Notes under the pieces: model-generated | Told to the model about the DNA's origin: nothing | The model's input: the letters and a program-made list of their open reading frames with translations, nothing else | Database searches by the model: none | From: Erythrobacter sp. | GTDB lineage: Bacteria > Pseudomonadota > Alphaproteobacteria > Sphingomonadales > Sphingomonadaceae | Length of the DNA stretch: 47,164 nt | Assembly: GCA_024642565.1 (NCBI GenBank) | Contig: JAHEAV010000005.1 | Location: 75,488-122,651, forward strand | Direction: 5' to 3' | Shown here: positions 28,416 through 36,436 of the stretch, piece after piece | How the letters are laid out: each line of letters begins with the position of its first letter | Numbering within the stretch: position 1 is the first letter of the stretch | Program-made: the position numbers and the translations under genes

Positions 28416-29539
28416 TCTGTGTCTTCCACGTCGACGGTCTCTCCAGTCACCCGCTGTGCCAGCGCCGCAGAGATAAACGGATCAAGTGCCCCATCCAGAA
28501 CATCGTCCGGCGTGGGCGATGTCACACCTGTGCGAAGGTCCTTCACCATCTGGTAGGGCTGGAGGACATAGGAGCGGATCTGGTGGCCCCATCCAATTTC
28601 GGTCTTTTCGGCATATTCGCCCGAAGCAACAGCCTCTCGCTCGGCCATTTCCTTCTCGAACAAACGCGCCTTCAACATGTTCATCGCGGTTGCACGGTTC
28701 TTGTGCTGGCTGCGATCATTCTGGCTGGCCACCACGATTCCGCTGGGTTGGTGCGTGATGCGGACCGCAGAATCGGTGGTGTTGACGTGCTGCCCACCAG
28801 CGCCGCTGGCGCGGTATGTATCGATCTTCAGATCACCTTCGTTGATTTCGATATCGATATCGTCATCAATCACCGGGTAAACCCAGACCGAACTAAAGCT
28901 GGTGTGGCGGCGGGCTGAACTGTCATAAGGGCTGATGCGCACCAACCGGTGTACGCCGCTTTCGGTCTTGGCATAGCCATAGGCATTTTCGCCTTTGACC
29001 AGCAGAGTTGCCGATTTGATCCCGGCCTGATCGCCACCGTGATAATCGACCACTTCGACCTTGTAGCCTTTGCGTTCGGCCCAGCGGCTGTACATCCGCT
29101 GCAGCATCTCGGCCCAATCCTGGCTCTCTGTACCCCCGGCGCCGGCATGGATTTCAATATAGGTGTCGTTTGCGTCAGCCTCGCCCGCGAGAAGGGCCTG
29201 CACCTTGTCGGCATCGGCCCGGTCGGCGAGCCGCTCAAGTGTGCTCAAGCCATCGGCGACGATCTCATCATCGCCTTCGGCTTCGCCCATATCGACGAAT
29301 TCAACAGCATCCGCCATTTCGGAAGAAATTTCCTGCACAGTGCCAATCGCAGACTCCAGACGTCGGCGTTCGCGCATCACGGTTTCGGCATCTTTGGGAT
29401 TGTCCCACAGAGTCGGATCTTCAACCCGGGCGTTGAGTTCCTCAAGCCGGCGCAGGGCGCGCTCCCAGTCAAGCGACTGGCGTACCAGTGCCAGCGCAGC
29501 TTCGATCCGGTCGATGTTGGCCTGCCCTTCGGCACGCAT
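28412..29539 (-). CDS. prfB: Peptide chain release factor 2
   Basis: 375 residues, usual RF2 length. It recognises UGA/UAA stop codons and triggers peptide release. The catalytic GGQ is at 248-250 (SGAGGQHVNTTDSAVR). The codon-reading loop has SPY at 203-205 (RISPYDSSARRHTSF), where E. coli RF2 has SPF. The gene reads without interruption from the ATG at 29539, so the programmed +1 frameshift known from E. coli prfB is absent. It ends by overlapping the lipoprotein methyltransferase. An inverted repeat lies 25 bases upstream of the start. Confidence 0.96.
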   Translation of the reverse strand: MRAEGQANIDRIEAALALVRQSLDWERALRRLEELNARVEDPTLWDNPKDAETVMRERRRLESAIGTVQEISSEMADAVEFVDMGEAEGDDEIVADGLSTLERLADRADADKVQALLAGEADANDTYIEIHAGAGGTESQDWAEMLQRMYSRWAERKGYKVEVVDYHGGDQAGIKSATLLVKGENAYGYAKTESGVHRLVRISPYDSSARRHTSFSSVWVYPVIDDDIDIEINEGDLKIDTYRASGAGGQHVNTTDSAVRITHQPSGIVVASQNDRSQHKNRATAMNMLKARLFEKEMAEREAVASGEYAEKTEIGWGHQIRSYVLQPYQMVKDLRTGVTSPTPDDVLDGALDPFISAALAQRVTGETVDVEDTE

Positions 29540-29563
29540 ATTGAGATACTCCGCAAATGGTCG

Positions 29564-29578
29564 GTCCGCTTAGCGGAC
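29564..29578. promoter_or_regulatory. Short inverted repeat upstream of prfB
   Basis: GTCCGC TTA GCGGAC is a perfect 6-3-6 inverted repeat, 25 bases before the prfB ATG. It could be an operator, a small hairpin in the prfB leader, or the remains of a terminator for the upstream PBP1A gene (no T-tract follows in that direction). Confidence 0.3.
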
Positions 29579-29650
29579 AGATGCCGATTGTAAAGAACTG
29601 TAGGTGCAGGTTCGGTTCCTGCCACGGCGGTTTTTAACTGCAGTCCGGTT

Positions 29651-32167
29651 TCAATAGAGCCCGCCCTGCTCCTTAACAAAATCACCTACGCGATCGGTTG
29701 TGACGCTTTCTCGAGGTATATTTGCCTCCGCTTCATTGCCGCGCCGGATAAGCTCGAGGATTTGCTTGCGCCGGGTCTCGATTTCATCCTGCCGTGTGCT
29801 GCGGGGCGGCTCGGTATCGGGCTTGAATGCCTCCCAAATGATCGCGGCCTTGGGATCATCGCTAACCGCACCTTCAAACACGCGTTTGCCCGATATCCGG
29901 TCAATCCGCACCATGCGCACGCCTTTCGGTGCAGGAAACGGTTCATCTTTCCAGCGGTCTCTGGTCGCCTCAACAAAGCGCTTGAAGATTGGCGCAGCCG
30001 TGTTGCCGCCCTGCACGTAACCACCCATGTTCCGCGGCTTGTCGAAACCGAGGTAGGTACCAGCAACGATTTCAGGCGAACCGCCAACAAACCATGCATT
30101 GGTCGGACCACTGGTCGTCCCTGTCTTACCAAACAGCGGAAGGCCCAGATCGCGCAGACGCACAGCAGTTCCACGAGTTACGACGCCTTGCAGCATATGC
30201 ACTGTCTGGAAAGCGGTTCGCGCATCCAGTACCTGAGTACCGCTAGGAGCAAAACGGGGCATTGGCTTACCATCCCATTCAGCCAAATTGCACCCTTCGC
30301 ATTTCCGCTTGTCTGCCCGGAAAATAACCTTGCCGTTTCGGTCCTGCACATAGTCGATCAGAGTGGCAGCATGTTGCCGCCCCTGATTGGCGAGAACGGT
30401 ATAGGCATTGACCATCTTGAGCACGGTTGTGTCACCGGCACCCAGCGCAAAGGCGGGATAAGGCGCATATTTGCCGATGCCAACGCGTTCAAATGTCCTG
30501 ACCACATTATCCATCCCCGCTTCCATGGCGATGTGCACGGTCATCAAATTGCGCGACTGTTCCAGGCCCCAGCGCATTGTATGGACGCCGCCCCCACCGC
30601 CGCCAAAATTGCGGAAGCATTTTTCACCCAGCGCCGCACCCTGATAGACACAATAGGCCTGGTCGGGGACTTCCGTCGCCGGCGTCATCCCATTGTCGAG
30701 TCCTGTTGCATAAACGAAAGGTTTGATCGTTGAGCCGGGTTGGCGTTCAGCCTGCGTTGCCCGGTTGAACGAACCAAGCCGGCTATCGAAGCCGCCCTGC
30801 ATGGCCAGCACCCTGCCCGTTTGTGGTTCCTCGGCAACGAATCCTCCCGATACTTCGGGAATTGTGCGAACGATGAAGGACGAGCCGTTCGGTGCCGCAG
30901 CAATAACATCGCCAACCTTCAGTGCATCGGGGATGCCGGTGAGCGGCGCTGTACTCAGATCGGCGAACCCGATCGTCGCGCTTTCGCCCGAACGCCGGGT
31001 TACGACGCCGACGCGCCAGTCCTTGTAGTTGATCCCAAGATAGGAACTGGCCAGTTGCTTCGTAAGATCACCGTCACCTTGCTTGAGCGTCGCGATAGGC
31101 CCGGCCCAGCCGCGATTTCCGTGATAGGCCAGCATTCCTGCGCGCAAAGCATCGCGCGCCGCGATTTGCAACTTGGGATCCAGCGAGGTGCGGACCCATA
31201 ATCCGCCGGAATACACGCTGTTCTTGCCATCCTCCGCCGTTTCCCCGAACTCGTCCATCAATTGGCGGCGCACTTCCTCAAGGAAATAACCGGCATCGGC
31301 AGATTTGGCGTCCGAATGCTGCTGTACAATCCCTAGCGGCAAAGCCTTGGCTGCACTGGCTTGCGCATCGGTTATGAAATCGTTCTTGGCCATCTGGTCG
31401 AGCACGAAATTGCGCCGTTGAAGTGACACGCCAAAGTTTTTCTGGCGGCTGTAGGTTTCCGGTGCCTTGGGCAGGATTGCGAGGTAGGCGGCTTCCTGCA
31501 ATTGCAGATCGCCAACATCCTTGTCAAAATAGGCGCGTGATGCGGCTTGCACACCGAAGCTACGCCGGCCCAGCGGGATTTCATTGAGATAGAGTTCCAG
31601 AATCTGCTGTTTGGTCAAAACCCCTTCGATCCGGCGTGCCAGGATCATTTCCTTCAGCTTTCGCGTGATGGAATATTCATCACCAACCAGGATATTTTTG
31701 GCCACCTGCTGGGTAATAGTGGAACCACCCTTGGCCCGCTGATCGCTGCCAACCTTGGAGGCATAGTCTATTACTGCGCCAATCAATCCGGTGAAGTCGA
31801 TCCCGCCATGGCTGAAGAAGGTCTTGTCCTCTGCGGCCAGATAGGCATTGATCAGGATTGGCGGGAAATCGGCATATTGCAGCTGCACCCGCCGTTCCCG
31901 CGCGTAGGAATGTACAATCTCGCCATCAACGCCGCGTACCACCGTTGGTAGGGGCGGCTCATAACTGAGCAACGAATTGGCATCGGGCAGGTCCCGCGCC
32001 AGCAGCGCCCAGAACAGGATGAAGAACACAAGCATTCCGCCAAGACTTGCAGAAGCCCAGCGGAACCAGCGCTTTTCCGCCCAATTGCCCCGGAACCAGG
32101 CGAGCAGACCGGTGGCATCCCGGCGGATGCGAAAGCGAAAATAATCGGACGCGGATTGTTCAGCCAT
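29651..32167 (-). CDS. mrcA: Penicillin-binding protein 1A (bifunctional transglycosylase/transpeptidase)
   Basis: 838 residues. A short cytoplasmic N-terminus and one membrane helix (about 43-59) are followed by the family 51 transglycosylase domain with the catalytic Glu113 in AAEDKTFFSHGGID. The transpeptidase domain has the active-site Ser479 in QPGSTIKPF (SxxK), SRN at 538-540 and KTGT at 681-684. An OB-like insert lies between the two domains. The enzyme polymerises and cross-links peptidoglycan in the periplasm. Cysteines at 506/517 and a CEGC at 623-626 may form disulfides, as often seen in alphaproteobacterial PBP1A. It follows the amidase gene by 72 bases on the same strand. Confidence 0.96.
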   Translation of the reverse strand: MAEQSASDYFRFRIRRDATGLLAWFRGNWAEKRWFRWASASLGGMLVFFILFWALLARDLPDANSLLSYEPPLPTVVRGVDGEIVHSYARERRVQLQYADFPPILINAYLAAEDKTFFSHGGIDFTGLIGAVIDYASKVGSDQRAKGGSTITQQVAKNILVGDEYSITRKLKEMILARRIEGVLTKQQILELYLNEIPLGRRSFGVQAASRAYFDKDVGDLQLQEAAYLAILPKAPETYSRQKNFGVSLQRRNFVLDQMAKNDFITDAQASAAKALPLGIVQQHSDAKSADAGYFLEEVRRQLMDEFGETAEDGKNSVYSGGLWVRTSLDPKLQIAARDALRAGMLAYHGNRGWAGPIATLKQGDGDLTKQLASSYLGINYKDWRVGVVTRRSGESATIGFADLSTAPLTGIPDALKVGDVIAAAPNGSSFIVRTIPEVSGGFVAEEPQTGRVLAMQGGFDSRLGSFNRATQAERQPGSTIKPFVYATGLDNGMTPATEVPDQAYCVYQGAALGEKCFRNFGGGGGGVHTMRWGLEQSRNLMTVHIAMEAGMDNVVRTFERVGIGKYAPYPAFALGAGDTTVLKMVNAYTVLANQGRQHAATLIDYVQDRNGKVIFRADKRKCEGCNLAEWDGKPMPRFAPSGTQVLDARTAFQTVHMLQGVVTRGTAVRLRDLGLPLFGKTGTTSGPTNAWFVGGSPEIVAGTYLGFDKPRNMGGYVQGGNTAAPIFKRFVEATRDRWKDEPFPAPKGVRMVRIDRISGKRVFEGAVSDDPKAAIIWEAFKPDTEPPRSTRQDEIETRRKQILELIRRGNEAEANIPRESVTTDRVGDFVKEQGGLY

Positions 32168-32239
32168 AATCGGTCGAAGCCTCTAGCACGGGCGTTCCGT
32201 AAGACGCCAGAACCATTGCAACGGAAATTTGGGCGCCCT

Positions 32240-33106
32240 TCACTCGGACTGCCGGGCGAAATAAATGCGGATCGCTCTGGCCATGACCTTGGCAAATTTC
32301 TGCCGACCTTCTGGCGAGGAAAGTCGCTGGGCATCTTGCGGATTGGTAATGAAGCCGGATTCGTAAAGCACAGACGGCACATCCGGCGCGCGCAGCACGG
32401 CAAGTGCAGCCGAGCGGCGGGCCTGCGGATGGAAGGTCAGTTCCCCCGTGCCTTCGCGCACGATCAACCCGGCGAACTCGCCAGAGCCTGTCTGAACCCG
32501 CCGCTGTGACAATTGCACCAGGATCGCGTTGACGTCCGCACTTTGATCCTGAAGCTTCACCCCATTGACCGCGTCGACGCTGTTTTCACGGGCAGCGAAA
32601 CGCGCTGCCGCCTCACTCGATGCTTCCTTGGACAAGGTGTAAATACTTGCGCCACTCGCTTCGTTGCCGTCACCGGCAGAATCCGCATGAATCGACAAAA
32701 AAAGATCGGCATCCAGCCGGCGCGCGATTTCAAATCGTTCGGACAAGACGCGAAAGGAATCGTCATCGCGTGTCAGGGCTACGCGAATACCTCCCTCTTC
32801 AACCAATTGGTCCTTCAGTGCCTGGGCAAGCGCCAGCACCAGATCTTTTTCCTTGAACCCGACACCGCTGGCGCCGGGGTCCCTTCCGCCGTGGCCCGGA
32901 TCAATGACAATCAACGGACGACTCTTGTCTTGCGGCCCAAACACCTTGGGCAAATCGAGCTGGGCGCCGCCATCTGGAAGAAGCAGTCGCAGGACATAAT
33001 TTCGGCCAAGATAGGGAACAGGGACTGACAAGCCCAAGGCAACCACACCCGCGACCAGTAAAGCCGGAGCGAGAAATAGGGTCCAGATCTGTGCGCGCCG
33101 AGACAT
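32240..33106 (-). CDS. N-acetylmuramoyl-L-alanine amidase
   Basis: 288 residues of the zinc-dependent amidase_3 family (AmiC-like), which cleaves the bond between muramic acid and the stem peptide during cell separation. An N-terminal hydrophobic segment (residues 8-30) serves as anchor or uncleaved signal. Zinc and catalytic residues are visible: His72 in DPGHGGRDPGASG, Glu86 in FKEKDLV, His140 in SIHADSAG, and Glu249 in LYESGFITN. There is no AMIN targeting domain. The frame is open to 33277, but the ATG at 33106 (MSRRAQIWTL) gives the proper N-terminus. It is divergent from RNase E. Confidence 0.92.
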   Translation of the reverse strand: MSRRAQIWTLFLAPALLVAGVVALGLSVPVPYLGRNYVLRLLLPDGGAQLDLPKVFGPQDKSRPLIVIDPGHGGRDPGASGVGFKEKDLVLALAQALKDQLVEEGGIRVALTRDDDSFRVLSERFEIARRLDADLFLSIHADSAGDGNEASGASIYTLSKEASSEAAARFAARENSVDAVNGVKLQDQSADVNAILVQLSQRRVQTGSGEFAGLIVREGTGELTFHPQARRSAALAVLRAPDVPSVLYESGFITNPQDAQRLSSPEGRQKFAKVMARAIRIYFARQSE

Positions 33107-33569
33107 TATGTGGACCGATACGATGTTGCAGCAGGCGATTGCAACATAGTTGGCGCAATAAGGTTGCCCAACAAATCCGGCGGTGCTAGCTGAGCGATAC
33201 CGGAAGTAAGTTCTTCTGAAGCAGCGATGATGCCAATTGGCAAAGCCTGCCAAGGAAATGACCGGAACCCGCTGCAAGCCTCTTGCTTGCAGACGTCACA
33301 GGTTGATGCATAGATGAGAAGCCTCCCCTCCACCCCCGCGATGCAGCTTCTGCGCTGCGACGGGATATGGGCAGGTCAGGCAGCGCAAGAAATGCGCATT
33401 CCCATGATTGCAGACACATCACCCCGGCATGCCGCGACGTTTCGCCCATGCCGGTTTCAGATCGCCGCCGATCCCATCAGGGCACGCGGTTCCCACATAA
33501 TAGCACGTATCCCTCTGGTTGGCAGTGTCCCTGACCCTGGTCCACCCGGATACGTCTGGAGACACAATA
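33107..33569. other. Long intergenic region, leader of RNase E with three inverted repeats
   Basis: No gene is supported in these 463 bases between the divergent amidase and RNase E genes. Three inverted repeats are visible. CTGCAAG/CTTGCAG at 33272-33292 has a 7-base loop. GCAGC/GCTGC at 33343-33358 has a 6-base loop. CCGGCATG/CATGCCGG at 33424-33454 is a perfect 8-bp repeat with a 15-base loop. None is followed by a T-tract, so they do not look like terminators. In E. coli, RNase E controls its own mRNA through hairpins in a long 5' leader; a similar arrangement is plausible but not shown here. Confidence 0.5.
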
Positions 33570-36365
33570 ATGGCAACGCGCATGCTTATCGATGCGCGCC
33601 ACTCGGAAGAAACCCGGGTGGCGGTCCTCAAGGGCAACCGAATTGAAGAATTCGATTTTGAATCTGCTGAACACAAGCAGATCAAAGGCAATATTTACCT
33701 CGCCAAGGTAACCCGGGTTGAACCTTCGCTGCAGGCGGCTTTTGTCGACTTTGGCGGAAATCGCCATGGCTTCCTTGCCTTCAGCGAAATCCATCCTGAC
33801 TATTACCAGATCCCGAAAGAGGATCGCGAAGCGTTGTTGGCTGAAGAGGCTGAAGCCGCTGAGGAAGAAGCTGCGCTTCGCGCTGCCGATGAAGAAGAAG
33901 GCAATCTGCCTGGTGACGAATATGACGCCGAGGACGAAACTTCCGAATCTTTGGTTGAAGACTTTGCCGAAGATGGTCTGGAAGAAATCGACACTTCGGA
34001 AAAGGACGATGTCGCAACACTCGAAGATGGCCACATGGATGGCGATGACGGTGATGAAGACAGCGATTCCGATAATGAAGACGACGAAAGCGAAGAAACG
34101 GCCAATCGTGGCCGTGGTCGTGGGCGCGGACGCGGCCGGCGCCAGGGTGGCGGCAACAAGTCCCGCACCAAGGCCGTGGACGAAGTGCGCGCCAAGCGCA
34201 TGGCATTGCGCCGCCGGTACAAGATTCAGGACGTTATCCAGCGCCGTCAGGTACTCCTGGTCCAGGTCGTAAAGGAAGAACGCGGCAACAAGGGTGCCGC
34301 ACTGACAACATATCTGAGTCTGGCCGGTCGCTACACCGTGCTGATGCCGAACAGCAGCCATGGCGGGGGTATCTCCCGCAAGATTTCCAGCGCTCAGGAC
34401 CGCAAACGCTTGAAGACGGTCGTTTCCGATCTCAGCCTGCCGCGCAACATGGGGCTGATCGTCCGCACCGCCGGGCTTTCGCGCACGAAACCGGAAATCA
34501 AACGGGATTTTGACTATCTTGCACGCCTGTGGGACGAAATCCGCGAACGCACGCTGAAAAGCTCCGCGCCGGCGCTGATCCATTCGGACAGTGATCTGAT
34601 CAAAAGAGCCATTCGCGACATCTACAACCGCGAAATCGAAGAAGTCGTGGTCGAAGGCGAAGATGGCTACAGGGCTGCCAAGGAATTCATGAAGCTTCTC
34701 ATGCCCAGCCACGCGCGCCGGGTAAAAGCCTATTCCGATCCGGTTCCCTTGTTCCAGCGGTACGGTGCTGAGGACCAACTGCGGGCGATGTATGATCCTG
34801 TGGTCCAGCTAAAATCGGGCGGTTACCTGGTAATCAACCCGACCGAGGCTCTGGTTTCCATCGACATCAACTCGGGCCGCTCCACCAAGGAACATGGTAT
34901 CGAAGCCACAGCCGTGGCGACAAACCTTGAGGCTGCCCGCGAAATCGCCCGTCAGCTGCGCTTGCGCGACATGGCTGGTCTGGTGGTGATCGACTTCATC
35001 GATATGGAGTATAACCAGAACGTTCGAAAGGTCGAACGGGCGATGAAAGACGCGCTCAAGAACGACCGCGCACGTATTCAGGTCGGCCGGATTTCCAGCT
35101 TCGGACTGATGGAAATGAGCCGTCAGCGCCTGCGTACAGGTGTACTCGAAGCCACCACACGGGCATGCCCGCATTGCGATGGTACGGGCCTGGTTCGGAC
35201 CGCTTCCAGCGCCGGCCTTTCGGCACTGCGACTGATCGAGGATGAAGCCGCCAAGGGCCGCGGTACAATCATTACTCTTTCGGCCAGCACAGAAGCGGCA
35301 GTTTACCTGCTCAACGCCAAACGCGCCGATCTGAGCGAGATTGAACATCGCTACGGTGTAACGGTCGAAGTCGTCCCCGAAGGGGAAGACGAAGGCGCCA
35401 AAATGAGTGTTGGCAGCTCAGGCCCGCTGCCGACCGAGGCACCGAAATTCGAACCGATCATGATCGAAGAAGACGATGATGATGATGTGGTTGAAGACGA
35501 TTACGAGGACGATCGCGAAGAAGAAAACAACGAAGATCGCCGCCCCACGCGAAATCGTGACAACGAAGGCGAAGATGGTGACAACAAGCGTCGCCGTCGC
35601 CGCCGTGGTGGTCGCGGGCGCAAGAAACCGGGCAGCGAGAATGGTGACGCTTCCACCCAGAATGACGGGGTGGATCGCGGCAGCAATTCCGATGAAGACG
35701 GCGACAGTGCCGGGTCTGCTCAGGATGGCGAACGCACCCGCGATGAAGATGGTGAGGAACGGCCCAAAAAGCGCCGCCGCCGCGGTGGTCGGCGCAGGCG
35801 CGGGCGTGGCCGCGGTGAAGGCGAAAATGGTGATGAAAACGGCAATGAAAATGCTGAAGTCACTACTGAAGACGCGGCCAATCCTGGTGACAAAGCCGCG
35901 CAAGTGAAGGCTGATACTGCCGTCGCATCCGGCCCCGATGACGCAGGCGTAACGGCCGAAGAACCGTCCAAGCCGAAGCGGCGTTCGCGCAGCAAAAAGG
36001 TTGTCGAAACCGAAACGGCACCCACTGTGGAAGTCGAAACACCGACTGAAGAAAAGCCGAAGCGCGCCAGCCGCAGCCGCAAGAAGGCGGTCGACGTGGC
36101 ACCTGTCGAAAAAGCGCCTGTGGACGAACCCGCACCGGACAAGCCGAAGCGCGCCAGCCGCAAGAAGGCGGCTCCGGCCAAGGATGAGCCGCAAGGCGAT
36201 ACGGTGCCGGCTACCAAGCCCGCCCGCAAGCGTGCTGCACCCAAGACCGCGGCCAAATCTGCTGAAAAGGCGGATACGACCCAGCAGTCAGCGGATGAGA
36301 GCAATGCAACGGACGAGAACGGCGTACCCCGCCGCGGCGGTTGGTGGCAGCGCACATTCGGTTAA
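33570..36365 (+). CDS. rne: Ribonuclease E
   Basis: 931 residues. The catalytic half begins with MATRMLIDARHSEETRVAVL and an S1 domain (about 36-80 and 215-265) that is interrupted by a ~120-residue insertion of mostly Asp/Glu followed by a GRGRGRGRGRR stretch. Then come the 5' sensor/DNase-I-like region with active-site aspartates (SIDINSGRSTKE and VVIDFIDMEYNQN) and the zinc-link CPHCDGTG. From about residue 600 on, the tail is disordered with alternating acidic and arginine-rich blocks. It ends in RRGGWWQRTFG. A GWW motif in the tail of Caulobacter RNase E binds polynucleotide phosphorylase, so this end probably does the same. The start is the ATG at 33570. A strong terminator follows. Confidence 0.95.
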   Translation: MATRMLIDARHSEETRVAVLKGNRIEEFDFESAEHKQIKGNIYLAKVTRVEPSLQAAFVDFGGNRHGFLAFSEIHPDYYQIPKEDREALLAEEAEAAEEEAALRAADEEEGNLPGDEYDAEDETSESLVEDFAEDGLEEIDTSEKDDVATLEDGHMDGDDGDEDSDSDNEDDESEETANRGRGRGRGRGRRQGGGNKSRTKAVDEVRAKRMALRRRYKIQDVIQRRQVLLVQVVKEERGNKGAALTTYLSLAGRYTVLMPNSSHGGGISRKISSAQDRKRLKTVVSDLSLPRNMGLIVRTAGLSRTKPEIKRDFDYLARLWDEIRERTLKSSAPALIHSDSDLIKRAIRDIYNREIEEVVVEGEDGYRAAKEFMKLLMPSHARRVKAYSDPVPLFQRYGAEDQLRAMYDPVVQLKSGGYLVINPTEALVSIDINSGRSTKEHGIEATAVATNLEAAREIARQLRLRDMAGLVVIDFIDMEYNQNVRKVERAMKDALKNDRARIQVGRISSFGLMEMSRQRLRTGVLEATTRACPHCDGTGLVRTASSAGLSALRLIEDEAAKGRGTIITLSASTEAAVYLLNAKRADLSEIEHRYGVTVEVVPEGEDEGAKMSVGSSGPLPTEAPKFEPIMIEEDDDDDVVEDDYEDDREEENNEDRRPTRNRDNEGEDGDNKRRRRRRGGRGRKKPGSENGDASTQNDGVDRGSNSDEDGDSAGSAQDGERTRDEDGEERPKKRRRRGGRRRRGRGRGEGENGDENGNENAEVTTEDAANPGDKAAQVKADTAVASGPDDAGVTAEEPSKPKRRSRSKKVVETETAPTVEVETPTEEKPKRASRSRKKAVDVAPVEKAPVDEPAPDKPKRASRKKAAPAKDEPQGDTVPATKPARKRAAPKTAAKSAEKADTTQQSADESNATDENGVPRRGGWWQRTFG

Positions 36366-36386
36366 GTCTGGCGCAGTGAAAGAATA

Positions 36387-36420
36387 GGCCCCCGATCCAA
36401 TTGGACCGGGGGCCTTTTTT
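36387..36420 (+). terminator. Rho-independent terminator of RNase E gene
   Basis: GGCCCCCGATCC / GGACCGGGGGCC forms a 12-bp stem with one mismatch and an AATT loop, directly followed by six T. It lies about 20 bases after the RNase E stop. Confidence 0.9.
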
Positions 36421-36436
36421 GTCCGTGAAACCGTTA

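Noticed and set aside
28412-29600. Programmed frameshift in prfB
   Set aside because: The RF2 frame is continuous from its ATG through the N-terminal domain; no in-frame UGA with a slippery codon is present.
29604-29630. A GGTTCGGTTCC segment in the prfB/PBP1A gap that resembles a tRNA T-arm
   Set aside because: No acceptor, D-arm or anticodon arm can be built around it; the stem has a bulge. Not a tRNA.
33477-34778. A 433-codon minus-strand open frame over the 5' part of RNase E
   Set aside because: Its hydrophobic-looking Phe/Val/Ile stretches are the complement of the Asp/Glu insertion codons of RNase E; no independent motif.
35418-36194. Minus-strand open frame opposite the RNase E tail that looks like a membrane protein
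   Set aside because: Same effect: the complement of acidic and Lys/Arg codons gives artificial hydrophobic segments.
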